Below, piece after piece: positions 1 to 5,424 of a stretch of 5,424 nt of DNA (the first letter of the stretch is position 1; every line of letters starts with the position of its first letter). The translations under genes were made by a program, and so were the position numbers. The notes beneath the pieces are model-generated. The model was not told the DNA's origin. It worked only from the letters and a program-made list of their open reading frames with translations, and made no database searches. Source of the stretch: Pseudomonas sp. (GTDB taxonomy: Bacteria > Pseudomonadota > Gammaproteobacteria > Pseudomonadales > Pseudomonadaceae); the NCBI GenBank assembly GCA_003525045.1, contig DQGF01000554.1, positions 12,431 through 17,854 of the forward strand. The letters are read 5' to 3'.

Positions 1-80
1 AGCCTGCTCGCGAATGCGGAGTGTCAGTCGACATAACCTTTGACTGTTACACCGCTTTCGCGAGCAGGCTCGCTCCCACA
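1..80. repeat. REPIN-like inverted pair of Pseudomonas REP sequences, left copy truncated by window edge
   Basis: A perfect 14-bp inverted repeat pairs AGCCTGCTCGCGAA (1-14) with TTCGCGAGCAGGCT (57-70). The right copy continues through CGCTCCCACA (71-80), so its complement reads TGTGGGAGCGAGCC, the typical head of REP elements in the P. fluorescens group. Within it, GCGAGC (60-65) and GCTCGC (68-73) form the short REP hairpin with AG between the arms. Two REPs in opposite orientation separated by about 40 bases match the REPIN layout, which is mobilised in trans by RAYT (REP-associated tyrosine transposase) proteins. The left REP probably begins before the window. The element lies about 20 bases beyond the stop codon of the aldehyde dehydrogenase gene, the usual extragenic position. 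It may also stabilise the 3' end of the operon transcript; that is inference. Confidence 0.85.
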
Positions 81-98
81 GGGATTGGCGTTTAGCCG

Positions 99-1679
99 TT
101 AGAGGGCGTCGCGGGACGGTTGGCCATCCACCAGGCGCTGAATGCCCAGCGGATTAGCATTCTTCAACGCCTCCGGCAGCAGGCTGTCCGGGTAGTTCTG
201 GAAACACACCGGCCGCAGGAAACGATCGATCGCCAGTGTGCCCACCGACGTCCCGCGGGCATCGGAAGTCGCCGGATACGGTCCGCCATGGACCATCGAA
301 TCACAAACTTCCACACCGGTCGGATAACCGTTGAGCAGGATCCGCCCGACCTTCTGTTCCAACAACGCGGTCAGCTCGCCGAACTGTTCGAAGTCCGCCA
401 GCTCGCCAATGAGGGTCGCCGTCAGTTGCCCGTGCAAACCATTCAACGCGGCACTCAGTTGCGCCTGATCCGCCACTTCGACGAACACCGTGGTCGGGCC
501 GAAGACTTCTTCCTGCAAGACTTCATCACCGTTGATCAGCAAACTGACATCGGCCTTGAACAGCTGCGGCTGCGCCTGATTGCCTTGTTGCGGGCTGCCG
601 GCCAGGTGTTCGATACCCGGATGCGCGAGGAGTTTTTGCAGACCCTTGCCATAACTGCTCAAGGTTCCGGCGTTGAGCATGGTCTGTGCCGGCTGATCGC
701 CCATCAGTCCGGCCACTGGCTGCATGAACGCGCTGAACTGCGGCGAGCGAAGGCCGATCACCAGGCCCGGATTGGTGCAGAACTGGCCACAGCCTTGCAC
801 TACCGAGGCGGTCAGGTCGCGGGCGATGGTTTCTGCCCGCGTTTCCAGCGCCTGAGGCAACACGATCACCGGGTTGATGCTCGACATTTCGGCGAACACC
901 GGAATCGGCTGGGGACGCGCGGCGGCCATGTCACACAACGCCCGGCCGCCCTTGAGCGAGCCGGTAAAGCCGACCGCCTGGATCGCCGGATGCTTGACCA
1001 GCGCTTCGCCGACCCCACCGCCGTAGATCATGTTGAACACGCCGGCCGGCATGCCGGTCTTTTCCGCGGCGCGGAGGATGGCATCGGCGACCCGTTCGGC
1101 CGTGGCCATGTGCCCGCTATGGGCTTTGAACACCACCGGGCAACCGGCGGCCAATGCCGAAGCGGTGTCGCCGCCAGCGGTGGAAAATGCCAACGGAAAG
1201 TTACTCGCGCCAAACACGGCCACCGGTCCGAGACCGATGCGGTACTGACGTAGGTCGGGACGTGACAACGGCTTGCGTTCCGGTAACGCCTGATCGATGC
1301 GCGCACCGTAGAAATCACCGCGGCGCAGGACCTTGGCGAACAGGCGCATCTGGCCACTGGTGCGACCCCGTTCGCCTTGAATGCGTGCGGCAGGCAACGC
1401 GGTTTCGCGGCAGACCACGGCGACGAACTCATCGCCCAGCGCATCGAGTTCATCGGCGATGGCATCGAGGAACTGCGCCCGGCGCTCGGCACTCAGGCTG
1501 AGATACGCCGGGTAAGCGGCCGCGGCAGCCTTGGCGGCGGCGTCGACTTCTGCCGCGGTAGCCTGGTGGAAATCGTGGGGCAAGGCTTCGCCCGTGCTGG
1601 CATCAACGCTGTTGACGATGACAGTGCCGGCAGCACTGCGCTGACCGCCGATGTAGTTATGGCCGATAATCGTGGACAT
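99..1679 (-). CDS. alpha-ketoglutarate semialdehyde (2,5-dioxovalerate) dehydrogenase, NADP-type aldehyde dehydrogenase
   Basis: This 526-residue soluble aldehyde dehydrogenase most likely oxidises 2,5-dioxopentanoate to 2-oxoglutarate with NAD(P)+, the last step of the non-phosphorylating sugar-acid pathways. The aldehyde dehydrogenase landmarks are all present. The oxyanion Asn lies in GASNFPLAFS (N160), the cofactor Lys in VFKAH (K185), and FTGS is at 238-241. The general-base Glu is in FAEMSS (E264), the nucleophile Cys in GQFCTNPG (C301), and EEVFGP at 390-395 binds the nicotinamide ribose. The C-terminal HGGPYPATSDARGTSVG (464-480) and the length match the alpha-ketoglutarate semialdehyde dehydrogenase subgroup rather than succinate semialdehyde or betaine aldehyde dehydrogenases. 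The ATG start is supported by GGAG six bases upstream. It follows the GarD-family gene on the same strand after 71 bp, so cotranscription is likely. Exact substrate and cofactor choice are inferred from family resemblance. No truncation or missing catalytic residue is seen. Confidence 0.92.
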   Translation of the reverse strand: MSTIIGHNYIGGQRSAAGTVIVNSVDASTGEALPHDFHQATAAEVDAAAKAAAAAYPAYLSLSAERRAQFLDAIADELDALGDEFVAVVCRETALPAARIQGERGRTSGQMRLFAKVLRRGDFYGARIDQALPERKPLSRPDLRQYRIGLGPVAVFGASNFPLAFSTAGGDTASALAAGCPVVFKAHSGHMATAERVADAILRAAEKTGMPAGVFNMIYGGGVGEALVKHPAIQAVGFTGSLKGGRALCDMAAARPQPIPVFAEMSSINPVIVLPQALETRAETIARDLTASVVQGCGQFCTNPGLVIGLRSPQFSAFMQPVAGLMGDQPAQTMLNAGTLSSYGKGLQKLLAHPGIEHLAGSPQQGNQAQPQLFKADVSLLINGDEVLQEEVFGPTTVFVEVADQAQLSAALNGLHGQLTATLIGELADFEQFGELTALLEQKVGRILLNGYPTGVEVCDSMVHGGPYPATSDARGTSVGTLAIDRFLRPVCFQNYPDSLLPEALKNANPLGIQRLVDGQPSRDAL

Positions 1680-1685
1680 TTATGA

Positions 1686-1689
1686 CTCC
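1686..1689 (-). promoter_or_regulatory. Shine-Dalgarno site of the aldehyde dehydrogenase gene
   Basis: On the minus strand GGAG stands six bases before the ATG at 1679. This spacing fixes the start codon and places the ribosome binding site just 3' of the intercistronic hairpin at 1705-1723, outside its stem. Confidence 0.75.
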
Positions 1690-1704
1690 AGAAAGGGCTG
1701 TTCG

Positions 1705-1723
1705 CATCCCCTATGCGGGGATG
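1705..1723 (-). other. intercistronic hairpin between garD and the aldehyde dehydrogenase gene
   Basis: CATCCCC (1705-1711) and GGGGATG (1717-1723) form a perfect 7-bp, GC-rich stem with a 5-base loop. It sits in the 71-bp gap between the garD-family stop codon and the next start. On the transcribed minus strand no T-run follows; the next bases run into the ribosome binding site of the downstream gene. It therefore does not look like an intrinsic terminator. A role in mRNA processing or differential stability within the operon is possible but inferred. Confidence 0.6.
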
Positions 1724-1750
1724 TCAGGGCAATGAGGGAGGAGAGCAGAT

Positions 1751-3298
1751 TCAGGTGACAGCGCCGATCTGCCAGGGCACGAATTCGTTCTGACCGTATC
1801 CGTGCTGCTCGCTCATGCTGCGTTCGCCCGAAGCGATGCGCAGCATGAGTTGGAAGATGGCTTCACCGCATTCTTCGATGGTCAGGGTGTCTTCGGCGAT
1901 CTCGCCGCAGTTGATGTCCATGTCTTCGCGTTGGCGGTTCCACAAGGCGGTATTGGTCGCCAGTTTGATCGACGGGGAGGGCGCACACCCGTAGGCAGAG
2001 CCACGCCCCGTGGTGAACGCAATCAGGTTGGCACCACCGGCCACCTGGCCCGTGGCCGATACCGGGTCGTAGCCCGGGGTGTCCATAAACACCAGACCTT
2101 TGGCCTTGACCAGCTGGGCATATTCATACACGTCGACCAGGTTGCTGGAACCTGCTTTGGCCACGGCGCCCAGTGATTTTTCCAGGATGGTGGTCAAGCC
2201 TCCGACCTTGTTCCCGGCCGAGGGGTTGTTGTTCAGCTCGGCGCCCATGCGTGCGCAATACGCTTCCCACCAATGAATACGGGCGATGAGTTTTTCGCCC
2301 ACTGCGCGGTTGACCGCCCGGCGGGTCAGCAGGTGTTCGGCACCATAGATTTCCGGGGTTTCGGACAGGATGGCCGTACCGCCACAGGCGACCAGGCGGT
2401 CTACGGCATTACCCAACGCAGGGTTGGCGGTGATACCGGAGTAACCGTCCGAGCCGCCACACTGCAGGCCAATAACCAAGTGCTTGGCACTCACGGGTTC
2501 GCGCTTGACCTGGTTGGCTTCCTCCAGCAACGCCTTGACCTGGGCGATGCCACTGGCGACCGCTTTGGAGGTGCCGCCGCTGTCCTGGATACTGAAGGTG
2601 CGCAGCGTGTTACTGCGGCTCAGCCCCTGGGTGCTGAGCAACCCTTCGATCTGGTTGGTTTCGCAGCCCAGCCCGATCACCAGCACGGCGGCGAAGTTGG
2701 CATGGGTGGCGTAGCCGGCCAGTGTCCGGCGCAGCAGGGCCAGGCCTTCGCCGGCAGGGTCCACGGCGCAACCGGCGGAATGGGTCAGGGCGACGACCCC
2801 ATCGACTTCGGGGTACGCCAGTAGCGCGGAAGGGTTAATGTCGCGGCGGAAATGGTCGGCGATGGCACGGGCCACGGTCGCCGAGCAGTTCACCGACGTC
2901 AGGATGCCGATGTAATTGCGCGTCGCCACCCGACCGTCGGGGCGCACGATGCCCATGAACACTGGCTCATCGTTCAAGGGGTGGTCGGGTTTCACATCAA
3001 CGCTGAAGGCATAGTCGCGGGCGAAATCGCCCATGCTCAGGTTGTGCACATGCACGTGATCACCGGCCTCGATCACCCCGGTCGAAAAACCGATGATCTG
3101 CCCATAACGACGCAAGGGCTGTCCGCTTTCGATACGGCGTGCGGCGATCTTGTGGCCCGCGGGCACAGGCTGGCGTACGGTCACGCCTTCCTGCTCGAGC
3201 ACTTCGCCCGCGATCAATGGCCGACGGGCGATCAAGACATCGTCCAGAGGATTGAGGCGCAGGACGGCGGCCGCACCGGTTTTCATGATCAATTCCAT
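1751..3298 (-). CDS. garD: galactarate dehydratase, UxaA/GarD family
   Basis: This 515-residue enzyme belongs to the altronate/galactarate dehydratase family, which removes water from sugar acids. GarD converts galactarate (meso) to 5-dehydro-4-deoxy-D-glucarate in the cytoplasm. The N-terminal part, about 14-90, resembles the SAF domain of the family and ends in HVHVHNL (81-87). The main catalytic region carries the family blocks VIGLGCETNQ (207-216), LQCGGSDGYSGITANPALG (278-296), NNPSAGNKVGGLTT (357-370), TTGRGSAYG (429-437) and MDINCGEI (460-467). Length is close to E. coli GarD (about 520) and UxaA (about 495). The ATG at 3298 has a weak purine-rich AGAGAG upstream; an internal ATG at 3286 has none. 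The gene lies 166 bp downstream of the LysR gene on the same strand, with its own likely promoter, and 71 bp before the semialdehyde dehydrogenase. The pairing with that enzyme favours galactarate over altronate, because altronate degradation via 2-keto-3-deoxygluconate would not need it. Substrate identity remains inferred. Confidence 0.85.
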   Translation of the reverse strand: MELIMKTGAAAVLRLNPLDDVLIARRPLIAGEVLEQEGVTVRQPVPAGHKIAARRIESGQPLRRYGQIIGFSTGVIEAGDHVHVHNLSMGDFARDYAFSVDVKPDHPLNDEPVFMGIVRPDGRVATRNYIGILTSVNCSATVARAIADHFRRDINPSALLAYPEVDGVVALTHSAGCAVDPAGEGLALLRRTLAGYATHANFAAVLVIGLGCETNQIEGLLSTQGLSRSNTLRTFSIQDSGGTSKAVASGIAQVKALLEEANQVKREPVSAKHLVIGLQCGGSDGYSGITANPALGNAVDRLVACGGTAILSETPEIYGAEHLLTRRAVNRAVGEKLIARIHWWEAYCARMGAELNNNPSAGNKVGGLTTILEKSLGAVAKAGSSNLVDVYEYAQLVKAKGLVFMDTPGYDPVSATGQVAGGANLIAFTTGRGSAYGCAPSPSIKLATNTALWNRQREDMDINCGEIAEDTLTIEECGEAIFQLMLRIASGERSMSEQHGYGQNEFVPWQIGAVT

Positions 3299-3464
3299 CG
3301 GAAACTCTCTGGCTATGAAGCGTTGGAGGTCGCTGGCAAACGGGCTGCGCCTTACCTTTGTTGCCGCACTATAAGAGCCGCCGCAGGTGGCTGCCTAATG
3401 AGACCTTTGGATTGATCGATAACTTTTTCTCATTCATCCAGGCAATATTTAAGGAAACATCAGT
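3299..3464 (-). promoter_or_regulatory. intergenic region with probable garD operon promoter
   Basis: The 166-bp gap between lysR and garD is more A+T-rich on its lysR side. On the minus strand a -10-like TATAGT (3368-3373, five of six consensus bases) lies 18 bp from a -35-like TAGGCA (3392-3397, four of six). This would start transcription near 3361 and leave a leader of about 60 bases. A half-site-like TTGATCGATAAC (3412-3423) is then centred near -56, a usual place for LysR-type regulator contact. No intrinsic terminator for lysR is visible, so some read-through from lysR into garD is possible. The promoter call rests on consensus matching only. Confidence 0.5.
3376..3392. promoter_or_regulatory. 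dyad in the spacer of the predicted garD promoter
   Basis: AGCCGCC (3376-3382) and GGTGGCT (3386-3392) form a 7-bp dyad around GCA with one G-T mismatch. It falls almost exactly between the predicted -35 and -10 boxes. It may be a repressor site or a chance GC-rich palindrome. No T-run follows on either strand, so it is not a terminator. Confidence 0.35.
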
Positions 3465-4424
3465 TCATTTATCGGTAGCTTCCCGTCGCAGCCTGGCGAA
3501 TTCCAGCAAGGTATCGGCAAATTCTCGGGCCGCTTCGCTCAGAGGTTCATCCTTGCGCGTGATGATGCCGTAGTCTTGGGGCTCGACCTTGAACGGCGTG
3601 TTGAGCACTTTGAGCAAGCCGCTCTGGACCTGGGACTGGACCATGGTCTCGGGCAACATCGCGAGCATCGGTCCCGATTGCAGGAGTTGCAGGAAGGTGG
3701 GCATCGAGATGGTCTCGACCGTGTTGGTCGGCGTGCGCACATTGAACTCGGTAAAAGCACTTTCCATCCGCCGCCGTATGGGGGCATTGAAGGGGTACAT
3801 GACCCAGGGCCAATCGCCGAGTTGTTCGGTTGCCACTTCGTCAAACTGCGCGAGGGGGTGGCGACTGTTGACCACCAGGCAAAAGGGCTCTGGCCCTAAC
3901 GCACGAAATTCGAACGGCTGCTGGTAACGCTCATCGGTGAAGCGGGCAATGATCAAATCGAGCTTTTTATGCTCGAGCATTTCCAGCAGTTGATTGCTGG
4001 TCTGCTCAATCACTTCGATGGACAACATAGGGCGGTCCAGCTTGATGCGGGTGATGGCCTCGGGCAGCACGACTGAGGTCGCGGCGAATATCGCGCCGAC
4101 TTTCAAATGGCCATGTCCACCTTTGCGCAGCTTATTGAGCTGATCGACGAATGATTGCGTGTCGTCCAGTGTCATCCGCGCATAGCGGACAACAAACTCG
4201 CCCAACTCAGTCAAGACCATGCTGCGGGTTTGCCGTTCAAACAACGCAAAACCGAGCAACAACTCGATGTCGCGCAGCATCTTGCTGATGGCCGGTTGGG
4301 TCAGATTCATCAGCTCGGCAGTGGTATGCATGTTGCGGGTCCGGGCCAGTGTATCGACCAGCATCAGGTGCTTGATCTTGAGCCATTTGCTGACGCTGGC
4401 GAATGAAATCTCGTCGTTTTCCAT
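3465..4424 (-). CDS. LysR-type transcriptional regulator, GbpR/GguR-like
   Basis: This 319-residue protein is a LysR-type regulator. It has an N-terminal winged helix-turn-helix at about 15-75, with the recognition region in MNLTQPAISKMLRDIELLLG (39-58) followed by LFER. A linker helix runs at about 80-105, and a periplasmic-binding-protein-like effector domain starts near HLKVGAIFAATSVVLP (106-121). The opening LKIKHLMLVDTLARTRNMHTTAE is characteristic of the GbpR (galactose-binding protein regulator) and GguR-like subgroup, which is linked to sugar and sugar-acid use. It is transcribed divergently from the FAH-family gene and stands upstream of garD and the semialdehyde dehydrogenase on the same strand, so it is likely their activator, with a sugar acid or keto-deoxy acid as effector. 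The ATG at 4424 has only a weak GAG upstream. The dyad at 4441-4461 starts 17 bp before this ATG, which suggests autoregulation. Family assignment is firm; target genes and effector are inferred. Confidence 0.9.
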   Translation of the reverse strand: MENDEISFASVSKWLKIKHLMLVDTLARTRNMHTTAELMNLTQPAISKMLRDIELLLGFALFERQTRSMVLTELGEFVVRYARMTLDDTQSFVDQLNKLRKGGHGHLKVGAIFAATSVVLPEAITRIKLDRPMLSIEVIEQTSNQLLEMLEHKKLDLIIARFTDERYQQPFEFRALGPEPFCLVVNSRHPLAQFDEVATEQLGDWPWVMYPFNAPIRRRMESAFTEFNVRTPTNTVETISMPTFLQLLQSGPMLAMLPETMVQSQVQSGLLKVLNTPFKVEPQDYGIITRKDEPLSEAAREFADTLLEFARLRREATDK

Positions 4425-4440
4425 AGGGCGCTCAATCTGA

Positions 4441-4461
4441 TTGATAACAAAACGATATCAA
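4441..4461. promoter_or_regulatory. candidate LysR-regulator operator, TTGATA-N9-TATCAA
   Basis: TTGATA (4441-4446) and TATCAA (4456-4461) are a perfect 6-bp inverted repeat with 9 bases between. An inner C/G pair (4448 and 4454) preserves the symmetry. This is the interrupted-dyad, A+T-rich form of LysR-type sites, with T-N11-A embedded. If the FAH gene starts near 4514, the dyad would be centred near -63, the classical recognition-site position. It also lies directly upstream of the lysR start, allowing autorepression. Confidence 0.6.
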
Positions 4462-4486
4462 ATGCTGAAAATATGTCATTGGGATT

Positions 4487-4492
4487 TATCAA
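4487..4492 (+). promoter_or_regulatory. additional TATCAA half-site, possible activation site
   Basis: The half-site TATCAA recurs 31 bp (about three helical turns) to the right of the copy at 4456-4461 and so lies on the same DNA face. It sits toward the FAH-gene promoter. This matches the recognition-site plus activation-site arrangement of LysR-type regulators. A six-base match alone is weak evidence. Confidence 0.35.
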
Positions 4493-4536
4493 CCAAGTCC
4501 ACTAGTTTTTGTACCGTCGTCACCGAATTGACTTGG
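4493..4536 (+). other. inverted repeat overlapping the FAH-gene ribosome binding site
   Basis: CCAAGTC (4493-4499) is perfectly complementary to GACTTGG (4530-4536), leaving a 30-base loop. The right arm overlaps the GGA that is the likely Shine-Dalgarno site. If the transcript begins upstream of 4493 the stem could mask the ribosome binding site; if it begins within the loop, near 4514, the left arm is not transcribed. A 7-bp match in 120 bp may be chance. Confidence 0.25.
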
Positions 4537-4544
4537 ATCTCCTT

Positions 4545-5424
4545 ATGCCCCATCTGAAATTGACTTGTGAAAACACTCTCCCAATCGATGCACTGCAAGG
4601 TACTCTGATTGGTCGTGCCTGGGTGCCTGGGGAGACAGCAGGCCCATCGCCGGTGGTCCTGCGCGCCGATGGCGTGTTTGATTTATCCCGGGAGTTCGCG
4701 ACATTGAGCGATCTGCTGGAGAGCGCCTCACCGCTTGAGGCCGTTCGCAACACTCGCGGCCGATACATTGGGAGTGTTGAAGAACTGTTGGCCAATACGG
4801 GGTTGGAGTCTGATCCGGCCAAAGCTTTTCTGCTGCCACCGGCTGACCTGCAGGTGATCAAGGCCGCCGGTGTGACATTTGCCTCCAGCATGATCGAACG
4901 TGTCATTGAAGAGCAGGCGGGTGGTGATGCGGCCAAGGCCGAGAAGGTACGCAGCCTTGTCACGGCGGCTATCGGTGACAACCTGCGCTCGATCAAACCC
5001 GGTTCGACCGAAGCGGCCCGGCTAAAGGGTGTGTTGATAGAGCAAGGCCTTTGGTCGCAATATCTCGAGGTGGGCATCGGCCCTGACGCCGAGATATTCA
5101 CCAAGGCGCCGGTCCTTGCTTCCGTCGGCAGTGGCAGTGAGATTGGTATTCATCCTAAATCCAAATGGAACAACCCTGAGCCGGAAATCGTCCTGGCGGT
5201 GAACAGCCGTGGCCAGGTACACGGCGCTACCTTAGGCAACGACGTCAATCTGCGCGACTTCGAAGGCCGTAGCGCCTTACTGCTGAGCAAGGCCAAGGAC
5301 AACAATGCGTCTTGCGCGATCGGTCCGTTTATTCGCCTGTTCGACGAAGGCTTCTCTCTGGATGATGTGCGCCGTTGCGTGGTCGACCTGGACGTCGTAG
5401 GTGATGACGGTTTCACTCTGCGCG
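4545..5424 (+). CDS. fumarylacetoacetate hydrolase (FAH) family protein, AraD1/GguC-like, 3' end outside the window
   Basis: The frame is open from the ATG at 4545 to the window end, giving 293 residues without a stop; related proteins have about 380-390, so the C-terminal quarter is missing. It begins MPHLKL, with GGA seven bases before the ATG. The N-terminal half, to about 180, is a lineage-specific domain. The FAH fold follows, with the metal-binding pair in NNPEPEIVL (E212, E214), the third ligand in GNDVNLRDFEG (D233) and the conserved Lys before the GP turn in AKDNNASCAIGP (K251), so the active site looks intact. The family includes hydrolases, decarboxylases, isomerases and dehydratases. 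The AraD1/GguC-like branch is associated with sugar-acid catabolism, including dehydration of L-2-keto-3-deoxyarabonate to alpha-ketoglutarate semialdehyde. Divergence from a GbpR-like regulator and proximity to a semialdehyde dehydrogenase fit that role. The specific reaction is inferred, and an acid-lyase or decarboxylase activity is also possible. Confidence 0.85.
   Translation, partial: MPHLKLTCENTLPIDALQGTLIGRAWVPGETAGPSPVVLRADGVFDLSREFATLSDLLESASPLEAVRNTRGRYIGSVEELLANTGLESDPAKAFLLPPADLQVIKAAGVTFASSMIERVIEEQAGGDAAKAEKVRSLVTAAIGDNLRSIKPGSTEAARLKGVLIEQGLWSQYLEVGIGPDAEIFTKAPVLASVGSGSEIGIHPKSKWNNPEPEIVLAVNSRGQVHGATLGNDVNLRDFEGRSALLLSKAKDNNASCAIGPFIRLFDEGFSLDDVRRCVVDLDVVGDDGFTLR

Larger units (their letters stand above)
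4425..4544. promoter_or_regulatory. divergent promoter region between lysR and the FAH-family gene
   Basis: This 120-bp gap is clearly A+T-richer than its flanks and must serve both genes. I find no strong sigma-70 promoter. The best plus-strand candidate is TTGGGA (4479-4484) with a poor -10, CTAGTT, at 4502-4507. For lysR, TTGGTT and TATTTT at 17-bp spacing on the minus strand are only a fair match. Weak boxes are consistent with activator-dependent transcription. The ribosome binding site of the plus-strand gene is probably GGA (4535-4537). Confidence 0.6.

Noticed and set aside
120..1253. Long plus-strand open frame of 377 codons opposite the aldehyde dehydrogenase gene
   Set aside because: It is antisense to a gene with all catalytic motifs. 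Its product is rich in Arg, Gln and His with no recognisable domain, as expected from the mirror of a GC-biased coding frame.
1705..1723. Intrinsic terminator between garD and the dehydrogenase gene
   Set aside because: The stem is good but no T-run follows on the transcribed strand, and the next gene's ribosome binding site comes directly after it.
2273..2824. Plus-strand open frame of 183 codons inside the garD-family gene
   Set aside because: It lies wholly antisense to conserved family blocks, has low-complexity composition and no convincing start context.
3284..3286. Alternative garD start at the second ATG (residue 5)
   Set aside because: No Shine-Dalgarno-like bases precede it, whereas the upstream ATG at 3298 has a purine-rich stretch at suitable distance. 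The difference is only four residues.
2852..3415. Plus-strand open frame of 187 codons spanning the garD start and its upstream region
   Set aside because: It is mostly antisense to the garD N-terminal coding region and would cross the probable promoter; no domain is recognisable.
4520..5104. Minus-strand open frame of 194 codons opposite the FAH-family gene
   Set aside because: The plus-strand frame encodes the FAH metal-binding motifs through this stretch. The minus frame is Ser/Arg-rich with no domain, so it is a shadow.
1..5424. CRISPR array, tRNA or rRNA gene, insertion sequence, phage or defence genes
   Set aside because: No direct repeat-spacer series, cloverleaf-like sequence, transposase or phage-type frame was seen. 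Apart from the REP pair the window is fully explained by catabolic and regulatory genes.

Overview
The window looks like chromosomal DNA of a fluorescent-group Pseudomonas. The base composition is high in G+C with strong third-position bias. The left edge carries a REP-type repeat of the kind common in the P. fluorescens lineage, and the gene set (LysR regulator, galactarate dehydratase family enzyme, alpha-ketoglutarate semialdehyde dehydrogenase) is a familiar pseudomonad sugar-acid module. The species assignment is inferred from these features, not from a database match.

Layout from left to right: positions 1-80 hold a REPIN-like pair of inverted REP sequences, cut by the window start. Three genes follow on the minus strand. 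In order of transcription they are a LysR-type regulator (3465-4424), a GarD/UxaA-family dehydratase (1751-3298) and an NADP-type aldehyde dehydrogenase of the 2,5-dioxovalerate (alpha-ketoglutarate semialdehyde) class (99-1679). A divergent plus-strand gene for a fumarylacetoacetate-hydrolase (FAH) fold enzyme starts at 4545 and runs off the right edge. The 120-bp divergent gap contains a dyad, TTGATA-N9-TATCAA, with a further TATCAA half-site 31 bp away, which is a plausible LysR operator. The 166-bp gap before garD has a fair sigma-70-like promoter, a dyad in the promoter spacer and a related half-site.

Likely joint function: GarD would dehydrate galactarate (or a related aldarate/aldonate) to a keto-deoxy acid. 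A dehydratase-decarboxylase would turn that into alpha-ketoglutarate semialdehyde, and the aldehyde dehydrogenase would oxidise the semialdehyde to 2-oxoglutarate for the TCA cycle. The usual middle enzyme (KdgD, a dihydrodipicolinate-synthase-like protein) is not in the window. The divergent FAH-family gene resembles the AraD1/GguC-type proteins linked to sugar-acid catabolism. It may head a second branch, possibly pentose-derived, that converges on the same semialdehyde, or it may fill the missing step. No phage, insertion sequence, CRISPR array, tRNA or rRNA was seen. This is mainly a catabolic operon region; the points of real interest are the role of the FAH protein and the regulatory architecture.
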